From JAOSJT01 sp035914695 (GTDB taxonomy: Bacteria; Bacteroidota; Ignavibacteria; SZUA-365): a stretch of DNA of 9,279 bases. Positions 1-6,110 of this stretch are shown in pieces. Where the stretch lies: assembly GCA_035914695.1 (NCBI GenBank), contig JAMIQH010000290.1, positions 1 through 9,279 of the forward strand, given 5' to 3'. A program made the translations under genes and the position numbers. Under the pieces are notes generated by a model. It was given only the letters and a program-made list of their open reading frames with translations, was not told where the DNA came from and made no database searches. Position 1 is the stretch's first letter. Every line of letters starts with the position of its first letter.

Positions 1-31
1 GTTATCCATATTCTTCACATGGGAAATGTGC

Positions 32-643
32 ATGTATCCTGCGGTTTTCGATATACCACGCGTTGAGCGCAGTTCACGGTTGCTGCTGTTGTTGCGGCCC
101 GTGCTGCTGCTGCCGTTTCTCCCATGGGCCCTGTTGTACACGGCTGCCATGACAGTGGTGCATGTCATCGCCTGGCTGGTTATTCTCATCACTGGTCGAC
201 ACCCGCACGTGTGGTGGGATTTTCTCGAGGGCTATTTCCGCTTCACGGCCACCTTGTCGAGTTACATCCTGCTGCTGACGGATAAATATCCTCCTTTCGT
301 CCCGGGTTCTGCGGAGCGACCGGCGCTTCGCATTCGCATCGATCACCCGGAACGCGTTTCGCGGCCGGGTGCGTTGTTCCGCCCTTTGCTGCTCGCGCCG
401 CATTTCTTCTTCTCGGTCGGGTATGGCGCCGTGTTTTGCGTGGTCTTCGGCATCACCTGGTGGACGGTGCTGCTGTTGGGCAAAATGACTGATTGGCAGT
501 ATCGCTGGCTGGTGCCGTTTTTCATCTACAACGCACGTATTCGCGCGTATTCGTTGCTGCTGGTGGACGAGTATCCGCCGTTCAACGGGGCGCAGCCGCG
601 CGCGGCGCTGGAGAGATTTTCGCCGGAATTCGACGAGGCATAA
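32..643 (+). CDS. DUF4389 domain membrane protein, two tandem copies
   Basis: A membrane protein of about 203 residues made of two DUF4389-type halves. Each half has an opening like FDIPRVERSSR or IDHPERVSR, then two hydrophobic segments, then a closing motif: LLLTDKYPPF (ending near nt 298) and LLLVDEYPPF (ending near nt 583). The two closing motifs lie 95 residues apart, so the gene looks like an internal duplication. About four membrane segments are expected. The family has no established function that I know of. The start is uncertain: ATG at 32 has GGGA seven bases upstream, while the in-frame ATG at 26 abuts that purine run and adds only two residues. The gene lies 93 bp upstream of nuoA on the same strand, so it may be independent of the nuo operon. 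Family assignment rests on motif recognition. Confidence 0.8.
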   Translation: MYPAVFDIPRVERSSRLLLLLRPVLLLPFLPWALLYTAAMTVVHVIAWLVILITGRHPHVWWDFLEGYFRFTATLSSYILLLTDKYPPFVPGSAERPALRIRIDHPERVSRPGALFRPLLLAPHFFFSVGYGAVFCVVFGITWWTVLLLGKMTDWQYRWLVPFFIYNARIRAYSLLLVDEYPPFNGAQPRAALERFSPEFDEA

Positions 644-690
644 GAGATTGCTTTATCGTCTTATTTGACTTTCCCGCTTTTTTTGTTAGC

Positions 691-718
691 TTGACCCGCG
701 CTTTGTTGTTTCTAGCAA
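691..718 (+). promoter_or_regulatory. possible nuo operon promoter (weak)
   Basis: The 93-bp gap before nuoA is AT-richer than its surroundings. It contains TTGACC (691-696) and, after 16 bases, TAGCAA (713-718), a loose sigma-70-like pair. A second TTGACT lies at 665-670 without a good -10 partner. The pair would give a very short leader, and primary sigma factors of the Bacteroidota often use other elements, so this is only a candidate. Confidence 0.2.
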
Positions 719-736
719 CATCTGACAAAGACACAC

Positions 737-1192
737 ATGCATGGTGAATTCGCTTACGCCCTGATCTTCATTATTCTCGGACTGGTGTTCGTGGCCATGG
801 GTCTGCTGGTTGCGAAAATCATCCGTCCCCACAATCCCACCCCCGAAAAACTGCTGCCCTACGAGTGCGGCGAGGATCCCATCGGACCGCAGTGGATGAA
901 GTTCAACATCCGCTTCTACGTGGTGGCGTTGATTTTCATTCTCTTCGATGTCGAGCTGGTGATGCTCTTCCCCTGGGCGTTGATTTACCAGAAGCTCGGC
1001 ATGTACGCCTACGTGGCGGGAGCGCTGTTCATCATCGTGTTGTTCCTGGCCGATTTCTACCTCTGGGCCAAGGGCGATCTCGAATGGATCCGACCCGAAC
1101 CGCGCGTGCCGAAGCTCGACGAGATCGTCGACCGCGCAGCGCTGCGCGCCATGCCCGCCACCGGGGCCCCCGTCTCCACGCCGACCGAATAG
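737..1192 (+). CDS. nuoA: NADH-quinone oxidoreductase subunit A
   Basis: Small membrane subunit of complex I (ND3 homologue), at the interface of the quinone-reducing arm and the membrane arm. Family marks: three hydrophobic segments (about residues 6-28, 60-82 and 93-113), the matrix-side loop PYECGEDP (41-48, Cys44 equivalent to the mobile-loop cysteine of ND3) and the acidic pair D71 and E73 in FILFDVE. The protein has 151 residues, somewhat longer than usual, because of a hydrophilic C-terminal tail of roughly 35 residues. No clear Shine-Dalgarno sequence precedes the ATG; the context is ACACACATG. It is the first nuo gene, and nuoB follows after 19 bp. Confidence 0.97.
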   Translation: MHGEFAYALIFIILGLVFVAMGLLVAKIIRPHNPTPEKLLPYECGEDPIGPQWMKFNIRFYVVALIFILFDVELVMLFPWALIYQKLGMYAYVAGALFIIVLFLADFYLWAKGDLEWIRPEPRVPKLDEIVDRAALRAMPATGAPVSTPTE

Positions 1193-1196
1193 CCGC

Positions 1197-1202
1197 AAAG
1201 GA
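1197..1202 (+). promoter_or_regulatory. ribosome binding site of nuoB
   Basis: AAAGGA lies nine bases before the nuoB ATG at 1212, just after the nuoA stop. It is one of the few clear Shine-Dalgarno sequences in the window and supports the chosen start. Confidence 0.6.
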
Positions 1203-1211
1203 AGCACGCAC

Positions 1212-1712
1212 ATGGGTTTGTTGAGTACGCAGTTCGAAAACAGCAACGTCGTCATCACATCGGTCGAGGGAGTGCTGAACTGGGCGCGCCTCTGTTCGCT
1301 CTGGCAGATGTCCTTCGGTCTGGCCTGCTGCGCCATCGAGATGATGGCCGCCAGCGCATCGCACAACGACATCATGCGCTTCGGCGTGCTGCCGCGCCCG
1401 AGCCCGCGGCAATGCGACGTGATGATCGTCGCCGGCACGGTGACGCTGAAAATGGCCTCGCGCGTCAAGCGCCTGTACGAGCAAATGGCCGAGCCGCGCT
1501 ACGTGGTGTCGATGGGCAGTTGCTCGAATTGCGGCGGTCCGTATTGGGAGCACGGCTACCACGTGCTGAAAGGTGTGGACCGCGTAGTGCCCGTGGACGT
1601 GTACGTGCCCGGTTGTCCGCCGCGTCCCGAAGCCCTGCTCGAGGGCTGGATGCGCTTGCAGGAAAAGGTCCGCAACTTCTCCCTGGTGAAATCCGAAACG
1701 ACCACGGACTAG
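1212..1712 (+). CDS. nuoB: NADH-quinone oxidoreductase subunit B (cluster N2)
   Basis: Fe-S subunit (PSST homologue) that carries the terminal 4Fe-4S cluster N2, which passes electrons to quinone at the interface with NuoD. The four ligands are visible: the adjacent C39 and C40 in GLACCAIE, C104 in GSCSNCGG and C135 in PGCPPRPE. The 166-residue length matches short bacterial NuoB proteins. The DIMRFGV and PRPSPRQCD stretches near residues 53-69 are the expected neighbours of the quinone pocket, with Cys68 where Ser or Ala is more common. A gap of 61 bp, relatively long for this operon, separates it from nuoC. Confidence 0.98.
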   Translation: MGLLSTQFENSNVVITSVEGVLNWARLCSLWQMSFGLACCAIEMMAASASHNDIMRFGVLPRPSPRQCDVMIVAGTVTLKMASRVKRLYEQMAEPRYVVSMGSCSNCGGPYWEHGYHVLKGVDRVVPVDVYVPGCPPRPEALLEGWMRLQEKVRNFSLVKSETTTD

Positions 1713-1773
1713 CGCATCCGCGCGGTCCGCTTCACACCACGCCGCCGCGTCGGCGCCACAAGCGAAGCACAGC

Positions 1774-2244
1774 ATGACAGCATCCGACATTCACAACAGA
1801 CTTCAGACGCTTTTTCCCGAAATCACTCTCGGCTTCGACGAGCAGGTGCCCTGCATCATCGTTCCGGCCGATGCGATTCGGGATGTGGCGCTGCAATTGC
1901 GCGACGATCCCGCCTTGCTCATGGACACGCTGATGTGTCTGAGCGGCGTGGACAACAACGACGGCACGCTCGGCGTGGTGTACCATCTCGACAGCGTGGC
2001 GCTCAAACACAAATGCACGCTGAAAGTGATCGTGCCCGTGGACAATCCACTGCTGCAGTCGGTGGAACGCGTGTGGCGCTCGGCCGATTGGCACGAACGC
2101 GAGGCCTTCGATCTCGTGGGTATGCGCTTCGAGGGACATCGCGACCATCGGCGCATCCTCCTGCCCGACGATTGGGAAGGGCATCCGCTGCGCAAAAACT
2201 ACGAGGTCCCGGAATTTTACAACGGCATGAAAGTCCCGTATTGA
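1774..2244 (+). CDS. nuoC: NADH-quinone oxidoreductase subunit C (30 kDa)
   Basis: Peripheral-arm subunit (30-kDa/NDUFS3 homologue) that packs against NuoD and NuoB and binds no cofactor. The family signature lies near the C-terminus: EREAFDLVGMRFEGH (108-122), then RRILLPDDW (126-134) and GHPLRKNY (136-143). At 156 residues it is a stand-alone, short NuoC, unlike the NuoCD fusion of E. coli. The ATG at 1774 has only a weak purine-rich sequence (GCGAAG) upstream. The gap to nuoD is 13 bp. Confidence 0.97.
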   Translation: MTASDIHNRLQTLFPEITLGFDEQVPCIIVPADAIRDVALQLRDDPALLMDTLMCLSGVDNNDGTLGVVYHLDSVALKHKCTLKVIVPVDNPLLQSVERVWRSADWHEREAFDLVGMRFEGHRDHRRILLPDDWEGHPLRKNYEVPEFYNGMKVPY

Positions 2245-2257
2245 GGTCGGACGGACA

Positions 2258-3415
2258 ATGAACACTACGCTGCAATCCCTTCAGGACGATATCGCCGCGG
2301 GCCGCCTGCGCACCGATGAGATGGTGCTCAACATGGGTCCGCAGCACCCCTCCACGCACGGTGTGTTGCGCCTCGAACTGGTGCTCGACGGCGAGGTGGT
2401 GGTGAAAGTCATTCCCCACATGGGTTATCTGCATCGCTGCTTCGAGAAGCATGCCGAGGCCATGACCTATCCGCAGGTGGTGCCGTACACCGACCGCATG
2501 GATTACCTGGCCGCGATGAACAACAATCACGGCTATGTGCTGGCCATCGAGCGGTTGATGGGCATCGAGCTGCCGGACCGCGTGGAGTACATCCGCATCA
2601 TCATGGCCGAGCTGCAACGCATCGCCTCGCATCTGGTGGCCATCGGCACCTTCGGCATGGATATCGGCGCGTTCACGCCCTTCCTGTACTGCTTCCGCGA
2701 CCGCGAGTACATTCTCGACATTTTCGAGCGCACCTGCGGCGCGCGCCTGCTGTACAACTACATGTGGGTGGGCGGGCTCTCGCACGACGTGCATCCGACC
2801 TTTGTCGAAGACGTGCGCGACTTCATCAAGCGCTTCCGTCCGACGGTGGTGGAAGTGAACAACCTGCTCAACTACAACAAGATTTTCATCGAGCGCACGG
2901 CCAACATCGGTGTGCTGCCCGCCGATGTGGCGATCAACTACGCCTGCTCGGGTCCGATGCTGCGCGGTTCAGGTGTGGATTTCGATTTGCGCCGCGACGA
3001 TCCGTACTGCATTTACGACCGCTTCGAATGGGACGTGATCACGGGCAAAGGCGAGGCGGGCACGCTGGGCGACTGTTGGGACAGGCACATGGTCCGCGTG
3101 CACGAGATGGAGCAGAGCTGCCGCATCATCGAGCAGGCGCTGGAGAGTTTTCCCGAAGGCGACATCACCTCGGCCATCCCGAAGAAAATCCGTCCGCCGA
3201 AAGGCGAGATTTACACGCGCGTGGAAAATCCGCGCGGCGAACTCGGCTACTACGTGGTGAGCGACGGCACGGGCAATCCCGCGCGCGTGAAGGTCCGCGG
3301 GCCAAGCTTCGTCAACCTCGCGGTGATCGACGACATCTCGCGCGGCCATCTCATCGCCGACGTCGTGGCCATTCTCGGCAGCGTCGACATTGTTCTCGGC
3401 GAAATCGACAGGTAA
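2258..3415 (+). CDS. nuoD: NADH-quinone oxidoreductase subunit D (49 kDa)
   Basis: Catalytic quinone-site subunit (49-kDa/NDUFS2 homologue, related to the NiFe-hydrogenase large subunit but without its metal-binding cysteines). The N-terminal NMGPQHPSTHGVLR motif contains H34, and RMDYL contains Y83. By offset these match the Thermus Nqo4 His38 and Tyr87 that contact the quinone headgroup. HMGYLHRCFEKHAE (54-67) and the C-terminal VLGEIDR are also typical. The length of 385 residues is near the family norm. GAGG overlapping the nuoC stop (2243-2246) is the likely ribosome site. It is followed directly by nuoH, where nuoE, nuoF and nuoG would stand in the fourteen-gene operon. Confidence 0.98.
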   Translation: MNTTLQSLQDDIAAGRLRTDEMVLNMGPQHPSTHGVLRLELVLDGEVVVKVIPHMGYLHRCFEKHAEAMTYPQVVPYTDRMDYLAAMNNNHGYVLAIERLMGIELPDRVEYIRIIMAELQRIASHLVAIGTFGMDIGAFTPFLYCFRDREYILDIFERTCGARLLYNYMWVGGLSHDVHPTFVEDVRDFIKRFRPTVVEVNNLLNYNKIFIERTANIGVLPADVAINYACSGPMLRGSGVDFDLRRDDPYCIYDRFEWDVITGKGEAGTLGDCWDRHMVRVHEMEQSCRIIEQALESFPEGDITSAIPKKIRPPKGEIYTRVENPRGELGYYVVSDGTGNPARVKVRGPSFVNLAVIDDISRGHLIADVVAILGSVDIVLGEIDR

Positions 3416-3443
3416 TCCACGCACACTTGCACAGCTGGCATCT

Positions 3444-4556
3444 ATGGAATCCTTGCTCCAATCCCTGCTCGGCGACAACTACCTCACGATTCTTCTCTAC
3501 TGCGCATTGCCGCTGGTATTCCTGCTGCTCTACGCGTTGCTTGCCATTCTGGGCGAGGTGAAGATTTCGGCGTGGATGCAGGATCGCCTCGGTCCCATGC
3601 GCACCGGTCCGTGGGGCATTATCCAGCCCCTGGCCGACGTACTGAAACTGCTGCAGAAAGAGGACATCACGCCCGCCAAGGCGGATAAACCGCTGTTCAA
3701 CATTGCGCCGTACCTCTCGTTCATGAGCGCGTACGCGGCCTTCGCGGTGATTCCGTTCAGCAGCCAGTACGTGGGCGCGGATCTGAATCTCGGACTGTTC
3801 TACCTGCTTGCCATCGGTTCGATCAACGTGGCGGCCATCATGATGGCGGGCTGGGCGTCGAACAACAAATACAGTCTCTTCGGCGCGATGCGTTCGGTGG
3901 CGCAGATCGTGAGCTACGAGGTCCCGGCAGCGATGGCCTTCGTCATCATCGTGATGTTCGTGGGCAGTCTGAACATGCAGGATCTTGTGCTGGCGCAATC
4001 CGGACCGATCTGGAATTGGTTCGTGTTCGGCGGACCGAAGCAGGAGGTGATACTCTCGGGCGGCGATGTGCTCGCCGGCTCGTGGGTGAATCTCGTGTTC
4101 CTGCCGCTGTTTCTGGCCACGTTTGTGATTTACTTCATCTCGGCCTTGGCCGAAACCAACCGCACGCCCTTCGATATTCCCGAGGCCGAGTCGGAACTCG
4201 TGTCGGGCTATCACACCGAGTACAGCGGCATGAAGTTCGCGATGTTCTTCATGTCGGAATACGCCAACATGTTTCTCGTCTCGGCGGTGACGGCGGTGCT
4301 GTTCTTCGGCGGCTGGCAGAGTCCTTTCGGTGTGTACCTGGGCGACCTCGTCGGTGTGAACTGGCTGGTGCCGATCGAGCAATTCGGCTGGCTCGCGTTC
4401 AAGGGGTTGTTCTTCGTGTTCGTCATCATCTGGCTGCGGTGGACGCTGCCGCGTCTGCGCGTGGACCAGCTCATGTACATGTGCTGGAAGGTGCTCATTC
4501 CATTTTCTTTCGGCATCGCCCTCGTCGTGGGCTTCCTCGTTATCGTCCTCAAGTAA
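3444..4556 (+). CDS. nuoH: NADH-quinone oxidoreductase subunit H (ND1)
   Basis: Membrane subunit that forms much of the quinone chamber and links it to the proton channels; about eight membrane helices. Recognised by QDRLGPMRTGPWG (46-58) with QPLADVLKLLQKED (61-74), and by the acidic loop AETNRTPFDIPEAE (236-249) followed by ELVSGYHTEYSG (251-262). The start was set at ATG 3444 (370 residues, MESLLQSL), 28 bp after nuoD. A longer frame can open at TTG 3390 inside nuoD, but it would add 18 residues not expected for the family. Two normally conserved positions differ: E-R-K is E-V-K at 38-40, and GPNR is GPMR at 50-53. Confidence 0.97.
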   Translation: MESLLQSLLGDNYLTILLYCALPLVFLLLYALLAILGEVKISAWMQDRLGPMRTGPWGIIQPLADVLKLLQKEDITPAKADKPLFNIAPYLSFMSAYAAFAVIPFSSQYVGADLNLGLFYLLAIGSINVAAIMMAGWASNNKYSLFGAMRSVAQIVSYEVPAAMAFVIIVMFVGSLNMQDLVLAQSGPIWNWFVFGGPKQEVILSGGDVLAGSWVNLVFLPLFLATFVIYFISALAETNRTPFDIPEAESELVSGYHTEYSGMKFAMFFMSEYANMFLVSAVTAVLFFGGWQSPFGVYLGDLVGVNWLVPIEQFGWLAFKGLFFVFVIIWLRWTLPRLRVDQLMYMCWKVLIPFSFGIALVVGFLVIVLK

Positions 4557-4568
4557 AGGCATTCGCAC

Positions 4569-5270
4569 ATGGGCGGCTATTTCAAAGACATTTACGACGG
4601 CATCGCCACCGCTTTGGTCGGCATGCGCATCACCTGGCGCCATCTGTTCACCCCGTCGGTCACCATTCAGTACCCCGACGTGAAACGGGAGTTGCCGGAT
4701 CGCGTGCGCAATCGACTGTACGTGAACATGGACGATTGCATCGGCTGCGATCAATGCGCGAAGGCCTGTCCGGTGAACTGCATCACCATCGAAACCGTCA
4801 AGGCCCTGCCCGACGAGGATTTGGGCGAAACCTCGACCGGCAACCGCAAGCGTCTGTGGGTCACGCAATTCGACATCGACATCGCCAAGTGCTGCTACTG
4901 CGGACTGTGCGTGCCGCCGTGTCCCACCGAGTGCATCGAGATGACCGACGCCTTCGAGTTCTCGGAATACAATCGCGACGACCTGCTGTACCGCTTCTCC
5001 ACCATGTCGCCGGAAGAGGTGGAGGAGAAAAAGGCCAATGCGGAAAAACAGCGCATTGAACAGGAGGCGAAGAAAAAGGCCGCCGCCGAGGCCAAGGCAA
5101 AACAGGACGCCGAAGCCAAAGCAGCCGAAGCAGCAAAGCCCGCCGAAGCAGCAAAGCCCGCCGAAGCGGCAAAGCCGGCCGAAGCAGCGAAACCCGCGGA
5201 CGGCGGTACGACGGAAGGCACATCACCGGACACAGCCGCGACCACTCCGCCCGCGGAACAGACACCCTAA
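4569..5270 (+). CDS. nuoI: NADH-quinone oxidoreductase subunit I with long C-terminal tail
   Basis: Ferredoxin-like subunit (TYKY homologue) carrying two 4Fe-4S clusters (N6a/N6b) that feed electrons to N2 in NuoB. The cluster motifs are CIGCDQCAKACP (C57, C60, C63, C67) and CCYCGLCVPPCP (C108, C111, C114, C118). The roughly 40-residue linker between them, with GNRKRLWVTQFDID, resembles Bacteroidota NuoI. The conserved domain ends near residue 147. After it come a charged Glu/Lys/Ala segment (149-186, probably helical or coiled coil), four EAAKPA repeats (187-210) and a Thr/Pro-rich end, about 80 extra residues. AAAGG at 4555-4559, overlapping the nuoH stop, is a good ribosome site nine bases upstream. 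nuoJ follows after 24 bp. Confidence 0.97.
   Translation: MGGYFKDIYDGIATALVGMRITWRHLFTPSVTIQYPDVKRELPDRVRNRLYVNMDDCIGCDQCAKACPVNCITIETVKALPDEDLGETSTGNRKRLWVTQFDIDIAKCCYCGLCVPPCPTECIEMTDAFEFSEYNRDDLLYRFSTMSPEEVEEKKANAEKQRIEQEAKKKAAAEAKAKQDAEAKAAEAAKPAEAAKPAEAAKPAEAAKPADGGTTEGTSPDTAATTPPAEQTP
5127..5198 (+). repeat. 18-bp tandem repeat, four copies, inside nuoI
   Basis: Four head-to-tail 18-bp units with consensus GAAGCAGCAAAGCCCGCC begin at 5127, 5145, 5163 and 5181. The first two are identical; the third and fourth carry a few base changes that keep the peptide EAAKPA. Being a multiple of three, gain or loss of units keeps the frame, so the length may vary between strains. Confidence 0.95.
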
Positions 5271-5294
5271 CGGCGCATCATCGGATCAACGCAC

Positions 5295-5783
5295 ATGGAA
5301 ACTGTCGTTCTCTTTTACGTATTCGCCGCCCTGGCCGTGATCAGCGGTCTGGTGGTGGTGTTCTCGCGCAACATCATCTACGCCGCGTTCTCCCTGCTCT
5401 TCACCTTCCTGGGGATGGCGGGCCTGTACGTGCTGCTCAGCGCGGATTTCGTGGCCGTGGCCCAAATCATGGTGTACGTGGGAGGAATTCTCATCCTGCT
5501 CGTGTTCGGCGTCATGCTCACGCGCAAAGTCACCGATGTGGAGGCCCAGGCCACCGCGAAGACGTCCTGGCCCTCGGTGGTGCTCGTGGGACTGCTGCTC
5601 GGCACACTGATGAACGTGCTGACGAAGGCCGAATGGCGCACGGTGGACAGCGTGCCCGACATCGCCGGTACGACCATGGAATTAGGCGAGTTGCTGATGA
5701 CCACGTACATCATGCCATTCGAAGTGGCGGCGATACTGCTGCTCGTGGCCATCATGGGCGCCGCGCTCATCGCGAGGCGATAG
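5295..5783 (+). CDS. nuoJ: NADH-quinone oxidoreductase subunit J (ND6)
   Basis: Membrane subunit (ND6 homologue) beside NuoA, NuoH and NuoK, with about five membrane helices. The hallmark third helix, ADFVAVAQIMVYVGG (50-64), includes Y61 in the pi-bulge region thought to transmit conformational change during turnover. The C-terminal PFEVAAILLLVAIMGA is also typical. The 162-residue length is normal for the shorter bacterial forms. The start ATG sits in the context CGCACATGG, shared with nuoB and nuoI, and has no strong Shine-Dalgarno sequence. Its stop overlaps the ribosome site of nuoK. Confidence 0.97.
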   Translation: METVVLFYVFAALAVISGLVVVFSRNIIYAAFSLLFTFLGMAGLYVLLSADFVAVAQIMVYVGGILILLVFGVMLTRKVTDVEAQATAKTSWPSVVLVGLLLGTLMNVLTKAEWRTVDSVPDIAGTTMELGELLMTTYIMPFEVAAILLLVAIMGAALIARR

Positions 5784-5787
5784 GAGG
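5782..5787 (+). promoter_or_regulatory. strong ribosome binding site of nuoK
   Basis: AGGAGG, a perfect core Shine-Dalgarno sequence, overlaps the TAG stop of nuoJ and lies five bases before the nuoK ATG at 5793. It is clearly the strongest such site in the window and suggests coupling of nuoJ and nuoK translation. Confidence 0.85.
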
Positions 5788-5792
5788 AAACA

Positions 5793-6110
5793 ATGGACTG
5801 GACGACGATCGGACTCACGCATTACCTCATCGTCAGCGCCGTGCTCTTCAGTCTCGGCGTGCTGGCGCTCACCATTCGCCGCAACGCCGTGCTGATGCTC
5901 ATGGGTGTGGAACTCATTCTCAACGCGGCCAATCTGAATTTCCTCGCCTTCGCGCGCTATCAGGGTTTGAACCTGGACGGCCATGTCATGGCCTTGTTTG
6001 TCATCGTTCTGGCCGCCGTCGAAGCCGCCGTGGCTCTTGCCATCGTGTTGCACGTGTACCGCCAGCACAACACCGTCGAAGCCGATCGCATCAGCAGCAT
6101 GAAGGAATGA
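5793..6110 (+). CDS. nuoK: NADH-quinone oxidoreductase subunit K (ND4L)
   Basis: Small membrane subunit (ND4L homologue) with three helices that carries part of the proton path between the quinone chamber and the antiporter-like subunits. Both essential buried glutamates are visible: E40 in LMGVELILNAANLN (helix 2) and E77 in VLAAVEAAVALAIV (helix 3). The 105-residue length is typical. It starts five bases after AGGAGG. Its TGA stop overlaps the ATG of the next gene as ATGA (6107-6110). In a standard nuo operon the next gene would be nuoL; here a secreted protein gene intervenes. Confidence 0.98.
   Translation: MDWTTIGLTHYLIVSAVLFSLGVLALTIRRNAVLMLMGVELILNAANLNFLAFARYQGLNLDGHVMALFVIVLAAVEAAVALAIVLHVYRQHNTVEADRISSMKE

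Noticed and set aside
678..684. T-run after the DUF4389 gene as a terminator
   Set aside because: No stable GC-rich stem precedes the seven T residues, so a Rho-independent terminator is not supported.
1743..1755. Short hairpin CGCCG-CGT-CGGCG between nuoB and nuoC
   Set aside because: A five-base GC stem is easily found by chance in DNA of this composition, and no T-tract follows.
3390..3443. TTG start for nuoH inside nuoD
   Set aside because: It adds 18 residues that do not resemble the family. ATG 3444 begins just before the first membrane helix, as usual for NuoH.
3351..4868. 505-codon open frame on the - strand
   Set aside because: It lies antisense to nuoD, nuoH and nuoI, which have unmistakable family motifs. 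Its protein is His/Arg/Glu-rich low-complexity sequence, as expected of the complement of high-GC genes for membrane proteins.
5633..6106. N-terminal extension of the beta-barrel/TSP3 frame upstream of 6107
   Set aside because: The upstream part is Arg/His-rich out-of-frame translation of nuoJ and nuoK. Starting at 6107 gives a proper signal peptide and an ATGA overlap.
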